DNA of 64,000 nt from Agapetus fuscipes (Eukaryota > Arthropoda > Insecta > Trichoptera > Glossosomatidae). The stretch spans positions 8,618,001 through 8,682,000 of the forward strand of contig OX637338.1 in NCBI GenBank assembly GCA_951799405.1, written 5' to 3'. Below are positions 1-10,199 of this stretch, piece by piece (position 1 is the first letter of the stretch; every line of letters begins with the position of its first letter). The notes under the pieces are model-generated. The model was not told where the DNA came from and made no database searches. It worked only from the letters and a program-made list of their open reading frames with translations. A program made the position numbers and the translations under genes.

Positions 1-1047
1 TTTATTGCTTCAGTTTTTTCTATACCGAAGACTAAGTTGGCATGTAAACAATAACTTATGAAAGTTTCATCGCAATCGATTCAATAGTTGAGGAGTCCAT
101 TATGCCAGTTTGGTCATCGTCTAATCTGCCTGTGAATTTATCCATTCGTTCATGTGCCCCTTTGTTTCTCTGCTTTGAAAAGAATTGCATGTGTAAAGTA
201 CTTCCATTATGTATTTTAAAATTAATTTATTACGTTCATTTAAGACATTTAAGTACTTCAAGAACATTAGGAGCGATAAAAAGCTTAATACTCACCCCAA
301 GCCAATTGAAAAAAGTACTTAATACTGGAATAACAAAGTTCGGTACAAAAATACAAACTTCAGGCGTCGCGTCGACCCGAACAATATTACCTTAAAATTC
401 AATGAAAAGTTGAGCAAATATTATCAAGTTTAAGAAGGCGGCTTTGTAATACCGCCGACCATAAAAAAGTGTCGGTGCCTCAGCGAAGTATTCCAAGGCC
501 ACTCAAAATTACAAAAAAAAAAAAACTTCAGTCTCTCATTATTCTAGTGCTTAATTAATTTCTAAAGAAATGCGTGTTTGAAATATTTAGCGTTTCTTTG
601 GAATAGTTCTCGAGTCAGGCGGAAAACTCAAAAGGTGGGTAATATACCAATTAAACGGGCCGAGCTTCCAAGAGACAGGCAAACAAATGAATTAATTTTA
701 GCTTTGAAAAACCGTATTTAATCATTCACAAAAGTTTTGTGAACTGGTTTCTTTTGATTAAAGTTGAAAACTTCCGCGATTTATTTACGGAACGAGATTG
801 ATCAATTGTTTGTAATAATTACTACACCCGTATAAATCAAGGAGTATTTTGTGAGGTAAAATGAATTATTTAATGGAATTTAAGAATTTTGGGTTATGAA
901 TTTTACCTAAAGGTAAATCAAACCTTGTAAACCTTCCCTGAGACCTTCTACCAAGTTAGGTAACCATCCTTAAAATTTTAACTAATTTAAAAAAACTTTA
1001 TTTGATATTCATAAATTTTATTTTGTTCATTATGAAGATTTTGTTCA
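1..1047. other. AT-rich non-coding DNA, nothing recognised
   Basis: No open frame longer than about 100 codons, no repeat family member and no splice-flanked coding stretch was recognised here. Short A/T homopolymers only. Confidence 0.6.
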
Positions 1048-1262
1048 TTGACTTATAGGTGGTTGTAAGACTGACAACCCATGCTGTAAAAAATGGTTCA
1101 CAAGAAAGGTCTCACAAGTTGCAGGGCTTATATTCATTTGAGGTTTGGATTTTAATTTGCAAGTACACATGCAGCATTAGTAAGCGCGAACTTACACGTG
1201 TCTGTTTTGGGCATACATTTAATATGTGTCTTAAATGTTTATATACTTTTGCAACTTAGATA
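1048..1262 (+). mobile_element. R repeat copy (RTE-like LINE 3' UTR unit)
   Basis: A diverged copy of the repeat called R. It keeps the characteristic 5' boundary (TTGACTTATAGG), the internal TTCATTTGAGGTTTGGATTT block, the stem-loop TAAG-CGCGAA-CTTA at about 1180-1195 and the 3' boundary TTTGCAACTTAGAT. Elsewhere in the window (46.4-49.6 kb) this unit is the 3' UTR of an RTE-like LINE. This copy carries no LINE coding sequence. Confidence 0.75.
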
Positions 1263-1555
1263 ATCGATTTACTTTATCACATTGAGCAATTTTAAAATAC
1301 TCCTACTACCCATCAATAAGTAAGTATGAGACTGACTACAATTTGTCCGAGATTGCTGAAAATCCCCCAGATTTGGTGAGTTTACTATGTTTGCTATTGA
1401 TGTTCTGACGTTTGTTTTATTATTTTTTAAGTGTAATTAAGTATACGAGTATGTATAACAGACTCATACGTTGTCAACCCTTCGTTTTTGGTTTATGAGC
1501 ATAGCGTGGTGTAAATCAGCCATCCGCTAAATTCAGTGTTGACATTTTCTTTGTT

Positions 1556-1774
1556 ATGAGAAAAAATCCCGCGTACGTGGCTCTTTCGCATTTTTTTTGT
1601 GATGAACATATTTATTCAAATGAACGTTTTGTCCTCGATTTTTGTTTGGAATTTGGATTATCCTTCGACACAGCCGTTGAATATTTAAGCGCGTATTTTC
1701 ACCCCACACGCACAATGTTATTTTTTTCGTGTTCACGTTTCAATATGTATATGACTACCCACCATGATAGATAA
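1556..1774 (+). other. Small open frame, unidentified
   Basis: An ATG-initiated frame of 72 codons between two R copies. Its composition is less skewed than a random AT-rich frame (for example DFCLEFGLSFDTAVEYL), but I recognise no family, see no flanking splice sites and no ribosomal context that decides the start. It may be chance. Confidence 0.12.
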
Positions 1775-1810
1775 CATTAAACTTTTTTCTAATAAGGAGA
1801 ACAATCTATC

Positions 1811-2047
1811 ATCTTAGTTGCAAAGTTATATTTATATTAAAATTTCATATGAAATGCATACCCACAAAAATACACTTGTAAGTAAGAACTTACAAATGCT
1901 GAATGTATACTTAATAATGAGAATCCAAACCTCAATTGAACATAAGCCTTCCAACTTTTGCCGACCTTCTCTAAGGGGGGATTGGCAAAGTAAACCATTT
2001 TGTACAGTATGATGGGTCAGCCACATACCAACCTATAAGTTAAGGAA
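1811..2047 (-). mobile_element. R repeat copy, reverse
   Basis: Reverse-strand R copy. Read on the minus strand it runs from TCCTTAACTTATAGGTTGG through the GGTTTACTTTGCC, AAGCCTTATGTTC-like and stem-loop blocks (TGTAAG/CTTACA arms around 1880-1897) to TTTGCAACTAAGATG. The boundaries match the other R copies; internal divergence is considerable. Confidence 0.75.
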
Positions 2048-2623
2048 GAATCACGCAAATAAATATAATTTAAAATTATTCTTCTTGTTCTTGGTTTTGA
2101 CTTGATTATTTTTTTGTTCAGAGTTGCTTCTTTTCTGTAATGATTACTCAATATTGTTTTTCCTCTTATTTTGGATGGTCTTCCGAAACAACGTCTGTAA
2201 TTTGGCTTTTCTTACATATCAATGTGTGGTTTCCAACTGTTTCTACCTCCTACATCTGCATTCTAATTCAAACTTATTTCTCTCCCATCTGATGTCATAT
2301 GTAATTAGGTAGGTTTCTTCAATCCGATCACTTTAATTATTGTAGTTCTTTAAAATATACCTCTTTTCTTTCCGATCGCATAATTTATCAAACGATCAAA
2401 ACTTTTCAATAATAGACACCGAAATTTTTCATGTTCACAAAATTGAATACCTTCTCATACAAAATACAACCTTATTGTAACAGCATTTACAATATACGTA
2501 CTTATTTACTTACTTAGTGCCAAAATTCATTAGCCTGTAAATTATTACCGTCTACAAGAGGAAGACTCATTTTGAGGATAATTTTAGACTGTCATCTTAT
2601 TGGAAGACGCTCTGAGGGTGTAG
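2048..2623. other. AT-rich non-coding DNA
   Basis: No feature recognised apart from short low-complexity runs. Confidence 0.5.
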
Positions 2624-2724
2624 CTGCAAAGTGATGGATTAGACGGAGCCTCAAGCAAGAGCAAGAGAAAGAGGAAGAGGATCCTGGCCTCTTGTAAACG
2701 CCGCATCCTTCGCCTCTGGAGGCG
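2624..2724 (+). CDS. Candidate coding exon, Lys/Arg-rich (weak)
   Basis: A GC-richer 101-bp stretch ends at a strong splice donor (GCG|GTGAGT at 2725) and is preceded by an AG at 2622-2623. One frame is open throughout and encodes a very basic segment containing SSKSKRKRKRILASCKRR, which would fit a nuclear localisation or nucleic-acid-binding tail. The stop TAG falls on the presumed acceptor, as expected if this is a real exon boundary. Against it: the acceptor lacks a good pyrimidine tract and the sequence is purine-rich low complexity. No family recognised. Confidence 0.2.
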
Positions 2725-3449
2725 GTGAGTGATTAAACTCTTGTACCTCAAGTACAAAACTGTACGCTTGTACTCATCGAAAACTAAAGTCACACCTCTA
2801 TTAAAAGTTTCGTTATTGAAGGATATAATGTGAAAACGATTTGTTTCAGTTAAGACGTAGAGTTTTAAACTTGGTACTGAAAAGGCCCACGCTCCTGGCA
2901 GATAATAACCGGCCTACGTCTCATTGTTGCCCCTGCTGTACCCTATTGATCCTTCCTTTGTTGAATGGAGAGCGTGTCATTCCAAACAGATAGTTTGGTG
3001 ATGAAGACAAGGGTACAATATTGTGTTGCGTTTAAGGTCTAAATTGTGTTATAAACTCATTACGCTCCCAATGAAATATGGCCTGGAGCAACACTCAAAT
3101 AAAATACAACTTGTAGGTCGTAAAGCAAACAATTATTCAAAGAGTTTTTTTTATTTGCTAAATTATATTCAAATTATTAGAACCCATGGCTTACGAGGCC
3201 TACATCTTTCAGGCTTAGATGAACCCAAGGCTTAAGAGGCCTACATAGATGAATCCATGACTTACTAGGCTTACGTTATTTTCGATTCAACTGTTTACAA
3301 GAAATGATAACCTGCCATTTCAAGAACAGCAGTACGCAATTGGAATAATGAGAATAAACACGAACTACGAAAATAAACCTTTATTATAAAGCTGTAGGTA
3401 CATGTTCAAAAAACGTCCCATTTTAATAAACAAATCATAATAAGAATTT

Positions 3450-3644
3450 TTACTCTTGCATGCCATAATGGAGGGGATGACCGAGGAAACCAACTCTACG
3501 GGACGCCCACGCCAAGAGTACCTGGAGGACCTGCTGGTGGACGTGCGCTGCTCAACATATGCAGAGCTAAAAAGAGCCGCACAAGACAGGGAGGAATGGA
3601 GAACAAGAGTACAAGATATTGCTGCAAACCAATCCCAGGATTGA
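3450..3644 (+). pseudogene. LINE C-terminal coding remnant
   Basis: An open frame ending at 3644 encodes the tail typical of RTE/BovB-like and related LINE polyproteins: GRPRQEYLEDLL, then DREEWRTRVQDIAANQSQD and stop. In these elements this follows the RT domain and contains the conserved GRPR...W and DR..W blocks. Only about 60 codons survive, so this is a 5'-truncated dead copy. It is clearly more GC-rich than its surroundings, suggesting a different source family from the R-bearing LINE at 46-49 kb. Confidence 0.7.
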
Positions 3645-4135
3645 AACAGAAGAAGAATAATAAGAATTTAATTTTGAACACATTGTAGTACATATCTTAG
3701 TTTTATTTTGCCAAAAACGGCAATTTGAGATTGCATCACGAATGAGATAGATATATGGAAACACTGAAAGTCTTTTTCTTATAATTTTCATTTTTTTATT
3801 TCATTTTCAAAACAATACCTTCCTTACCGACTTTGAATCCATACGGCTGATATTATGAAGTAGATCCTTAAATTTGTTTTTTACACTACATTTAAAAAAG
3901 AATATAAGCAAAATAAGGTAAATTTTAAACCTTTTTTTTAAGTAAAGATAAAGGTGCGAATATAATTTAATGCTCAGACGTTATAATTATGCAAGGCCCC
4001 GCTTTCCTGCTAAATTAAGAGTTTATCGCGCTCCCCACCATGAATTCGCAAATCGGCAAACAAATTAAAAACAAACCATACCGGAAGAAATATTTAATGC
4101 TTCCTTGTGGATTCTCAGACTGCATAAGCAGCGCC

Positions 4136-4290
4136 CCAAGTACAAAGCATTACGTTTAAACTCAACTGCAACGTTCTACAACAACAACAAAACAGAAAGT
4201 AAAACTCTCATAAGATGCGCTGTTTACTTTTGAATACATTGTTTTAAAAACGTAATTGTTGAGTATAAACGAGAATTTGTATACTTGGGG
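4136..4290. mobile_element. M-family palindromic MITE
   Basis: About 155 bp with inverted ends: CCAAGTACAAAG... at the left and ...GTATACTTGGGG at the right, with the inner TTACGTTTAAACTCAAC and GTTGAGTATAAACG blocks also in inverse orientation. The same ends recur at 11.9, 14.4, 25.9, 31.4, 33.6, 39.9, 56.2 and 59.1 kb. There is no coding capacity; a non-autonomous DNA transposon is the simplest reading. Confidence 0.6.
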
Positions 4291-4960
4291 TACAGGTAGG
4301 CCCTTGGGACCAACTTTGTGGGTGGGGTTGGAATGCTGTTGGAGGTGAAGAGTTACCTGATGGGGGGGGGGAGTTGTATACGCGGACCGACCCGGAAAGA
4401 TATGGGGGAATTAATAAATAATTCAGAGCTAAGCGCTCACAAAAATATTTAAAGTATCGAAAGAGTAAGTTATGAGGGCTTGAAACTAGTGCACACTTTT
4501 TTCTGATGAAATTATTTTATTTTTCCTCAAAAGAATAAATAATATTTATTATTTGCTACAAACAACTTCCTTTTTTAAGGCACTTATTTTGACCATCATT
4601 TTTAGCCTGAATAAAAATATGTTAGAAAAAAATTGTAATGCAAAAAAAGGCTAAAAAGGTTCAGATTCGTCTCATAAATTATTAAGAAATTGGGAAAGGA
4701 AAATTAATGATGGTAAACCATCCAAAATATAAAATGATGGTAGTATTGACAATCTGTTTTAGTATTTGATTTTAACTCCAAACACCGACTTCGTTTACTT
4801 GGCCTTTTAAAGACATAAGTACTTCCTCTTTTGAAAACAAGAAAATTCGCCAGCTTCCAATAAAATGCTGAACCTGTAAAATGGATTGTCATGTTTGAGA
4901 CAACACATGGCAACATACTTTAGAGTTATCCTCTAAAACATGAAGTGAGGTTTGGTTTGT
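4291..4960. other. Non-coding DNA with short G run
   Basis: Contains an uninterrupted G run near 4362-4371 in a G-rich patch (4295-4400); otherwise AT-rich with no recognised feature. Confidence 0.5.
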
Positions 4961-4969
4961 TTTTTTCTG

Positions 4970-5104
4970 TACACTTGCAACATGTTAAGCGCGAACTAAC
5001 ATGTGCCTGCTTATGGGCATGCATTCGCCTTAAACATAATCCAAGTTGAAAAAATATGTTTAAGCCTTCGCCTTAAACATATTTTTTCAACTTGGATTAT
5101 AAAT
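4970..5104 (+). mobile_element. R repeat remnant with inverted tail duplication
   Basis: A 5'-truncated R copy (CACTTGCAACATGTTAAGCGCG..., GGGCATGCATT...) whose 3' terminal block is present twice in opposite orientation: ATAATCCAAGTTGAAAAAAT at 5038-5057 and its reverse complement at about 5081-5100. The arms are about 30 bp with a spacer of a few bases, so the locus forms a near-perfect hairpin ending in the R tail. Confidence 0.6.
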
Positions 5105-5153
5105 TATGTTTGAAATGAATCACCAAATTTTTGTGCTATTTTTGCAAATTAAC

Positions 5154-5190
5154 ATTTACTACCAACACCATTGAATTTACTACCAACACC
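5154..5190. repeat. Short direct repeat
   Basis: The 15-mer TTTACTACCAACACC occurs twice, about 20 bp apart. Function unknown. Confidence 0.5.
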
Positions 5191-5474
5191 CTGAACCCAC
5201 ACCATTTAGTAGTCATACAATAAAATAAATATTGGTTCACCAGGGAAAAATATTATTTGTGCTAATAATGAACTGCGATTGTGAAAGCTCTAAGTTTTCA
5301 TTGTTTTTCCATGCGTGCTTTCTGCAAACAAAGTAATTAAACGTAAAATGTTACATTTGGAAAGTAATATTTTAATTTCCACGCTGCAATACAAATTTGA
5401 GTTACACCGCCCGTAGATTAAATTTCAAATACAGTCGCGATTAACAAGTACGAACCGATAAAATTTCATTACAG

Positions 5475-5606
5475 GGCGGCATACTACGAGCAAAGTATGT
5501 GGAAGTTGTATGGGGAGGCTCTACGCCTCTACGGCACTACGGCGTAGCACTGACTGTATACGAGCCGTGTGACCTGCAGTGCTACGAGAGTCACGGTGTG
5601 AAGTTG
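5475..5606 (+). CDS. Candidate internal exon, unidentified
   Basis: A compositional island (roughly half G+C in an otherwise AT-rich context) bounded by an acceptor (TTTCATTACAG|G) and a donor (AAGTTG|GTAAAT). The interval is 132 bp, exactly 44 codons, and open in the frame starting at 5475, encoding a segment that begins GGILRAKYVEVVWGG and ends CYESHGVKL. A second frame (from 5476) is open for about 23 codons, so the frame is not certain. I do not recognise the protein. The LTR retrotransposon lies about 280 bp downstream, which would place it in the following intron if the exon is real. Confidence 0.35.
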
Positions 5607-5882
5607 GTAAATAATTTAACACAACGGAAGGAGGCATAAGTGAATGTGAAGGCTGCGCCAGGGAAGGGAATGTGGTGCAGAACTTAATGTCAAAATAAAT
5701 TATCGGGAATTCTGCGACTGTTTTATTTGACTCGTTTTTTCTGATTGAGTTGAAAAATGCTAGACGCGTATATCGAGTATATTTATAGTCTTGTTTTCAA
5801 TATTATATGAACGTTATTTGATTAATATTGCTTTCTTAGATAGCTATACCACATAAAACTGATAGTAAAATGTCCGGTATTA

Positions 5883-6144
5883 TGTAACGAGATGAGTTTG
5901 TTTGTTTGGTAGAATGGAACATTGTATTTAAATTTGAATGGAAAAAGGAAAACAAAAGAATGCAGAAAGAGGGAAGAAGCTTGCCTGGCGTGAGAGCCAC
6001 AAGCATGTGTAATTAAGAATAATTAATATTATTGTGCTGTGGTTTATTATGTATACATTGTGAAAGGAATAAAAGTAAACGTATTAAAGTGGCTGTTACA
6101 TTATTAATTGTGTCAATCAGCAGGACAGAGGAAAAACCCTCACA
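5883..6144 (+). repeat. 5' LTR
   Basis: 262 bp, TG...CA, matching the copy at 9310-9571 at every position I compared. It ends three bases before the primer-binding site. No TATA box was assigned with confidence. Confidence 0.93.
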
Positions 6145-6147
6145 TTT

Positions 6148-6164
6148 TGGCGCCCAACGTGGGG
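6148..6164 (+). promoter_or_regulatory. Primer-binding site for tRNA-primed minus-strand synthesis
   Basis: TGGCGCCCAACGTGGGG begins three bases after the 5' LTR. It starts with TGG, complementary to the tRNA CCA end, and is of the type used by many insect Ty3/gypsy elements; a tRNA-Lys primer is likely but I infer this from memory of the family. Confidence 0.85.
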
Positions 6165-6661
6165 AAAAAGATTTTTTTTTACACACTGATGCCAGTAAAA
6201 ATCAAGTAGCTTCAGTATTAAACCAAAATATCAATGGGTCCGAAAAGCCAATAGCATATTTTTCAAGAAGTTTGACAGTTAGAGAACAAAACTATTCGAC
6301 ATCAGAACGTGAGCTTCTTGCCATTGTAGAGTCAATTGAACATTTTCGATCTTATCTAGATGGGATGAAATTCAAGGTAATAACTGATCATATGGCATTA
6401 AAATTCTTGAATAAAATATCAAATCCAACAGGTAGATTAGCAAGATGGGCCATGAGACTTTCACAGTATGAATTTGAGATTGAGCATAGAAAAGGGAAAG
6501 AACATACAGTGCCAGATGTATTATCTAGGATTCCTGGTACTAAAGAAATGGAAGTAATAAATTCAAATATTGCAGATCCTTGGTATAATAATATTGCAGA
6601 AGGATGTACAAAAACACCATACAAATACAAAAAATTCAAAATGGTAGATAATAAATTATTT
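6165..6661 (+). pseudogene. pol fragment: RNase H domain and linker
   Basis: An open frame runs out of the LTR through the primer-binding site into a Ty3/gypsy RNase H. The catalytic acidic residues are visible: D in LHTDASKNQ (codon at 6188), E in STSERELLAIVES, and D in VITDHMALKF. The domain closes with HTVPDVLSR, the usual end-of-RNase-H signature, and then enters the linker preceding integrase. It starts right after the primer-binding site, so the upstream gag-PR-RT region was removed by an internal deletion. No native start codon exists for it. The frame is then broken at 6661 by the inserted element. Confidence 0.88.
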
Positions 6662-7425
6662 CTGTGCCTCCTGTGAAAAGTGATACAACTCGAGTTATAC
6701 CCTTTTTGAGATTTTTACATAGAAATAATCAGAAAAAAATTAGCGATTTTTTGGTCGTACTCACATTCTTCTATCTGGTATAGTTTAGGAAATATAACTG
6801 GCAGGATTTAGGCAAAAAAACGTGAAAAGTGATATAAGTCAAGTTGTATCCCTTTTAGTAATTGATCCACACATTGTTTTTTACAAATCTATCGTGAATA
6901 TTGATACATCTCGACTTATATCACTTTACACCAATTTTTGACTGGAATTTTAGCCAAGTTATACGATTCAGGTAAATTATGAAAATACTACTATTTTAAG
7001 TACAACAATTGTGTCTTTGGAGTAGTATTTTTATAATTAGTTTGAGCAGCATTCTGCCTGGACCATTATCTTATGAGTTATTAAATTTAAAAAATATTAA
7101 GCTTTTTGTGTATCACTTTACTCAAAGACAACTGATAGGTGCAATATAATATAACTCGACTTGTATCATTTATCACGTAATAAATGATACAAGTACAGGC
7201 AAAAAAAAGGTACAACTGACAGAGTTTAATAAATTATTTGTAAACTATAATAGTAACCATAAAAATTAGAATGCACAGTGAAAGTGAATGTTTTTATCTA
7301 CAAAATAAGGTACTTATGTGTAACCTAGCCCACTTAGTTCATGAATTAGAATTTTTTAAATCTTGTTTTTGCTCTCCTGTAAAATGATGATTTTTGAGTT
7401 GTATCACTTTTCACATGAGGCACAG
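6662..7425. mobile_element. Inverted-repeat DNA element nested in the LTR retrotransposon
   Basis: 764 bp with terminal inverted repeats of about 30 bp (left CTGTGCCTCCTGTGAAAAGT, right end ...ACTTTTCACATGAGGCACAG) and a 4-bp duplication ATTT (6658-6661 and 7426-7429). The reading frames on both sides are in register once the insert and one duplicate are discounted, confirming the boundaries. It has no coding capacity. Internally it carries several copies of a dyad built from half-sites like AGTGATAYAAGTCGAG. A 4-bp duplication occurs in superfamilies such as Chapaev and Sola; I cannot assign one. Confidence 0.88.
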
Positions 7426-7429
7426 ATTT

Positions 7430-8566
7430 AAACTAATGAATGATGATAATCCTTTCACAGAGGAATATAATTGGAAAGAGATACCTATTATAGACAATAG
7501 ATTAACTATAATAAAGAATCATCATGATAATGGACATGTAGGTATTTTTAAAACTTATAAATACATATCAAGATGTTACTATTGGAAAAATATGTATGCA
7601 GATATAAAAAGTTTTATAAATAAATGTCAAAAATGTAAAATGTATAAGCCGAATAATTTACCTCCAGCAGGAAAAATGGAAAATAGAAAAAGAGTGGATA
7701 GACCGTTAAAAATGCTGAGTATTGATTTGATAGGACCATTACCAAAATCAAGTACGGGCTATATACATATATTATCAATAATAGATGTTTTTACCAAATA
7801 TTGTTGGTTATTTCCTTTAAGAAGAGCTACTACAGAAGAAATAGTAAAATTAATAGAAAATAAAATATTTTTAACAGAAGGAGTACCGCAAACGATAATA
7901 ACAGATAATGGAAAGAATTTAAAGTCAAATGCATTTAAAGATTTTATGTACTCATATGGAGTACAGAAAATATTTTATACAACTTTATATACTCCCATGT
8001 GCAATAATGTAGAGACATATAATAGAACAATAGGATACACATTAGCTATTTTTGTTGAAAATGAACAAAGAAAATGGGATACTTTTTTAGATTCAGTACA
8101 AAGCATAATAAATAATACAGTCAATTTAGCAACAGGATACACACCTAATGTATTAGCAAGAGGTAGGGAGATTGTACTAAATGGTGAAATTCATGGTAAA
8201 ATAGTAAATGATGAAATAGAATCAAAGGAAGAATTAGATAAATATAGAGATATGCATAAAGATAAAATGAAGGAATTAAACACATTATACAAAATTGTAA
8301 CAGAAAATTTATGGGATGCATATAATAAAAATGCAAATTATTATAATAAAGGTAGATCAAATCGTGTCTATGATCAAGGGGATATTGTATGGCGTAAAAA
8401 TTTCATACAATCAAATGCAGGGAAATACTTCTGTACAAAGTTGGCTCCAAAATTTGTCAAAGCCAGAATAGAAAAGAAAGTTAGCAAGATAGTCTATGTA
8501 TTAAAAGATAAAGACACAAATGTTATAAATAAATATCACATCAAGGACATAATCAAATTAGATTAA
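7430..8566 (+). pseudogene. pol fragment: integrase
   Basis: An open frame with full integrase architecture. The N-terminal HHCC zinc finger is seen as NHHDNGHVG followed by CQKCK. The catalytic core has D in LSIDLIGP, D in IITDNGKN 60 residues later, and E in NNVETYNRT with 35 residues between the last two (the DD35E spacing). A basic C-terminal region ends ...HIKDIIKLD. In other elements this enzyme joins the retroelement cDNA to the host chromosome. The first residues of the longer frame (7394-7425) are encoded by the nested insert. The frame is undamaged downstream of the insertion, and no env-like frame follows it. Confidence 0.88.
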
Positions 8567-8819
8567 AAAAAAAAAAAAAAAAAAACATATTTTCATGTGT
8601 ATGAAAAATTTGAGGTGATGAATGATACGGTGAAAGTTGATATAAAAGTGATCAGTGAAAGAATGAATTATGAAATATTGCATGAATGAACGTATGAAAC
8701 ATAAATTAAACAAAGTATTACATATGAAGGTAAAGTTTTTAAAAAAAAATTGATGGACTGATAAATTTATTAATGAAAAATAAATTTGAAATAAATTTAA
8801 ATATTGGGAAAGATGTGAT

Positions 8820-9026
8820 AAGTATTTAAAAAAAAAAAAGTTATTTTAATGAATTGATTAATAAACTGGTGAATGTTTATTATGTATTGTTATTTGATTA
8901 TTTTGAATTGTTGAATTAAGTATTTAAAAAAAAAAAGTTATTTTAATGAATTGATTAATAAACTGGTGAATGTTTATTATGTATTGTTATTTGATTATTT
9001 TGAATTGTTGAATTAAGTATTTAAAA
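8820..9026 (+). repeat. Tandem duplication in the retrotransposon 3' region
   Basis: A ~97-bp unit beginning AAGTATTTAAAAAAAA and containing GAATTGATTAATAAACTGG occurs twice (8820-8917 and 8918-9014), followed by a third partial start. The copies differ essentially only in poly-A length, so the duplication is recent. Confidence 0.9.
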
Positions 9027-9291
9027 AAAAAAACAAATATTTGTTTATAATATTGAATATGAAATTTGTGTTAAAAAAAAAAATATATTAATTTTAGTAT
9101 GAAAATAATTGGTATTGTTAAAAAAGGTATTAATGACTGAATAATGTATCAGAAACAGGTTTTTTTTTATTTTCATATTTTTGAAATTTATCCTTAAAAT
9201 AAAACAAAATATGTGGCGCCGGCTGAGCATTATGATACATTATTTACTCATTGTAAAAAAAAAAAAAAAATTGGGAATGTTTTTTTTTTAT

Positions 9292-9304
9292 GAGAGGAAG
9301 GAGG
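9292..9304 (+). promoter_or_regulatory. Polypurine tract
   Basis: GAGAGGAAGGAGG lies five bases upstream of the 3' LTR, the expected plus-strand primer of an LTR retrotransposon. Confidence 0.8.
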
Positions 9305-9309
9305 TGTAT

Positions 9310-9571
9310 TGTAACGAGATGAGTTTGTTTGTTTGGTAGAATGGAACATTGTATTTAAATTTGAATGGAAAAAGGAAAACAAAAGAATGCAGAAAGAGGG
9401 AAGAAGCTTGCCTGGCGTGAGAGCCACAAGCATGTGTAATTAAGAATAATTAATATTATTGTGCTGTGGTTTATTATGTATACATTGTGAAAGGAATAAA
9501 AGTAAACGTATTAAAGTGGCTGTTACATTATTAATTGTGTCAATCAGCAGGACAGAGGAAAAACCCTCACA
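9310..9571 (+). repeat. 3' LTR
   Basis: 262 bp matching the 5' LTR, ending CCCTCACA and followed by the target duplication ATTA. Confidence 0.93.
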
Positions 9572-9948
9572 ATTACAAAAAATCTCAAAACACAGTCGAT
9601 AAGCTACAAAAAAAAGAATGTTCATCATCTGGTGAAAACTGCGAGTCAAAGAATCAAATATTGGTTTAAGTTTTGATAATTATACCAAAAGCGTGTGCAA
9701 CAAAAACTGTGATTAGGTAAGAAAATAATTCAATAATAATTTATTCATTACGAAACGATTCATTGAGAAGATGTCATTAATAAAAATGAAATATGTTTAA
9801 CGTGTTTCTACAAAAAAAACTTAGACTCTATAAGAAACTTGCACAATGTAGATCCTGATTATCATGTCATGTTGGACATACAATTTCTCCGGAGGCCTCT
9901 CCATCTGTTTCTCCGGCCGTGCGATGTGAATCACCATACCGAGTTGCA

Positions 9949-9985
9949 TATTTAATAAGCGGTGCAGAGCTCACCGCGCCAGTCC
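9949..9985 (+). promoter_or_regulatory. Candidate core promoter (TATA and initiator)
   Basis: TATTTAA at 9949-9955 sits about 32 bp upstream of an initiator-like CCAGTC (A at 9981), at the start of a locally GC- and CpG-richer segment. The spacing is what a TATA-initiator pair requires. Prediction only. Confidence 0.3.
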
Positions 9986-10024
9986 GCTGCTTGCAGTGGT
10001 GCAGCGAAGGTCTGCGGGAGAAAC

Positions 10025-10087
10025 ATGGCCTACATGATAGCGAGGCTATTACCGAGATTGGAAATTGAAGCAGCAGCCACAGGCACA
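10025..10087 (+). CDS. Candidate first coding exon, unidentified
   Basis: An ATG with A at -3 and G at +4 (GAAACATGG) lies 44 bp downstream of the candidate initiator. It opens a frame of 21 codons (MAYMIARLLPRLEIEAAATG...) ending at a donor-like GTAAGC at 10088; without splicing the frame continues to 10192. The higher GC content and CpG density compared with flanking DNA support a gene start. I recognise no homologue and found no second exon, so this could also be a chance CpG-rich patch. Confidence 0.27.
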
Positions 10088-10199
10088 GTAAGCCCCGGGA
10101 TGTCTGAAGTCGGAACAAAACAACGTGTGCATAAAATTTCAATCTCTACGTGCCCTAGTTGCAAACGTGCCGCCTCAGGAGTAATAGAATAGCATTGGA

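Larger units (their letters stand above)
5883..9571 (+). mobile_element. Non-autonomous Ty3/gypsy-type LTR retrotransposon
   Basis: A 3,689-bp element bounded by two 262-bp direct repeats starting TGTAACGAG and ending CCCTCACA (canonical TG...CA), flanked by the 4-bp duplication ATTA (5879-5882 and 9572-9575). It contains, in order, a tRNA primer-binding site, an RNase H fragment, a nested inverted-repeat insertion, an integrase, an AT-rich 3' region with a tandem duplication, and a polypurine tract. Gag, protease and reverse transcriptase are absent: the primer-binding site is followed at once by the RNase H frame. The LTRs read the same throughout by eye, so the insertion is recent although the element is defective. 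Confidence 0.93.

Noticed and set aside
6032..6164. Native start codon for the retrotransposon frame at 6032
   Set aside because: This ATG lies inside the 5' LTR; the frame merely runs through the primer-binding site because of the internal deletion.
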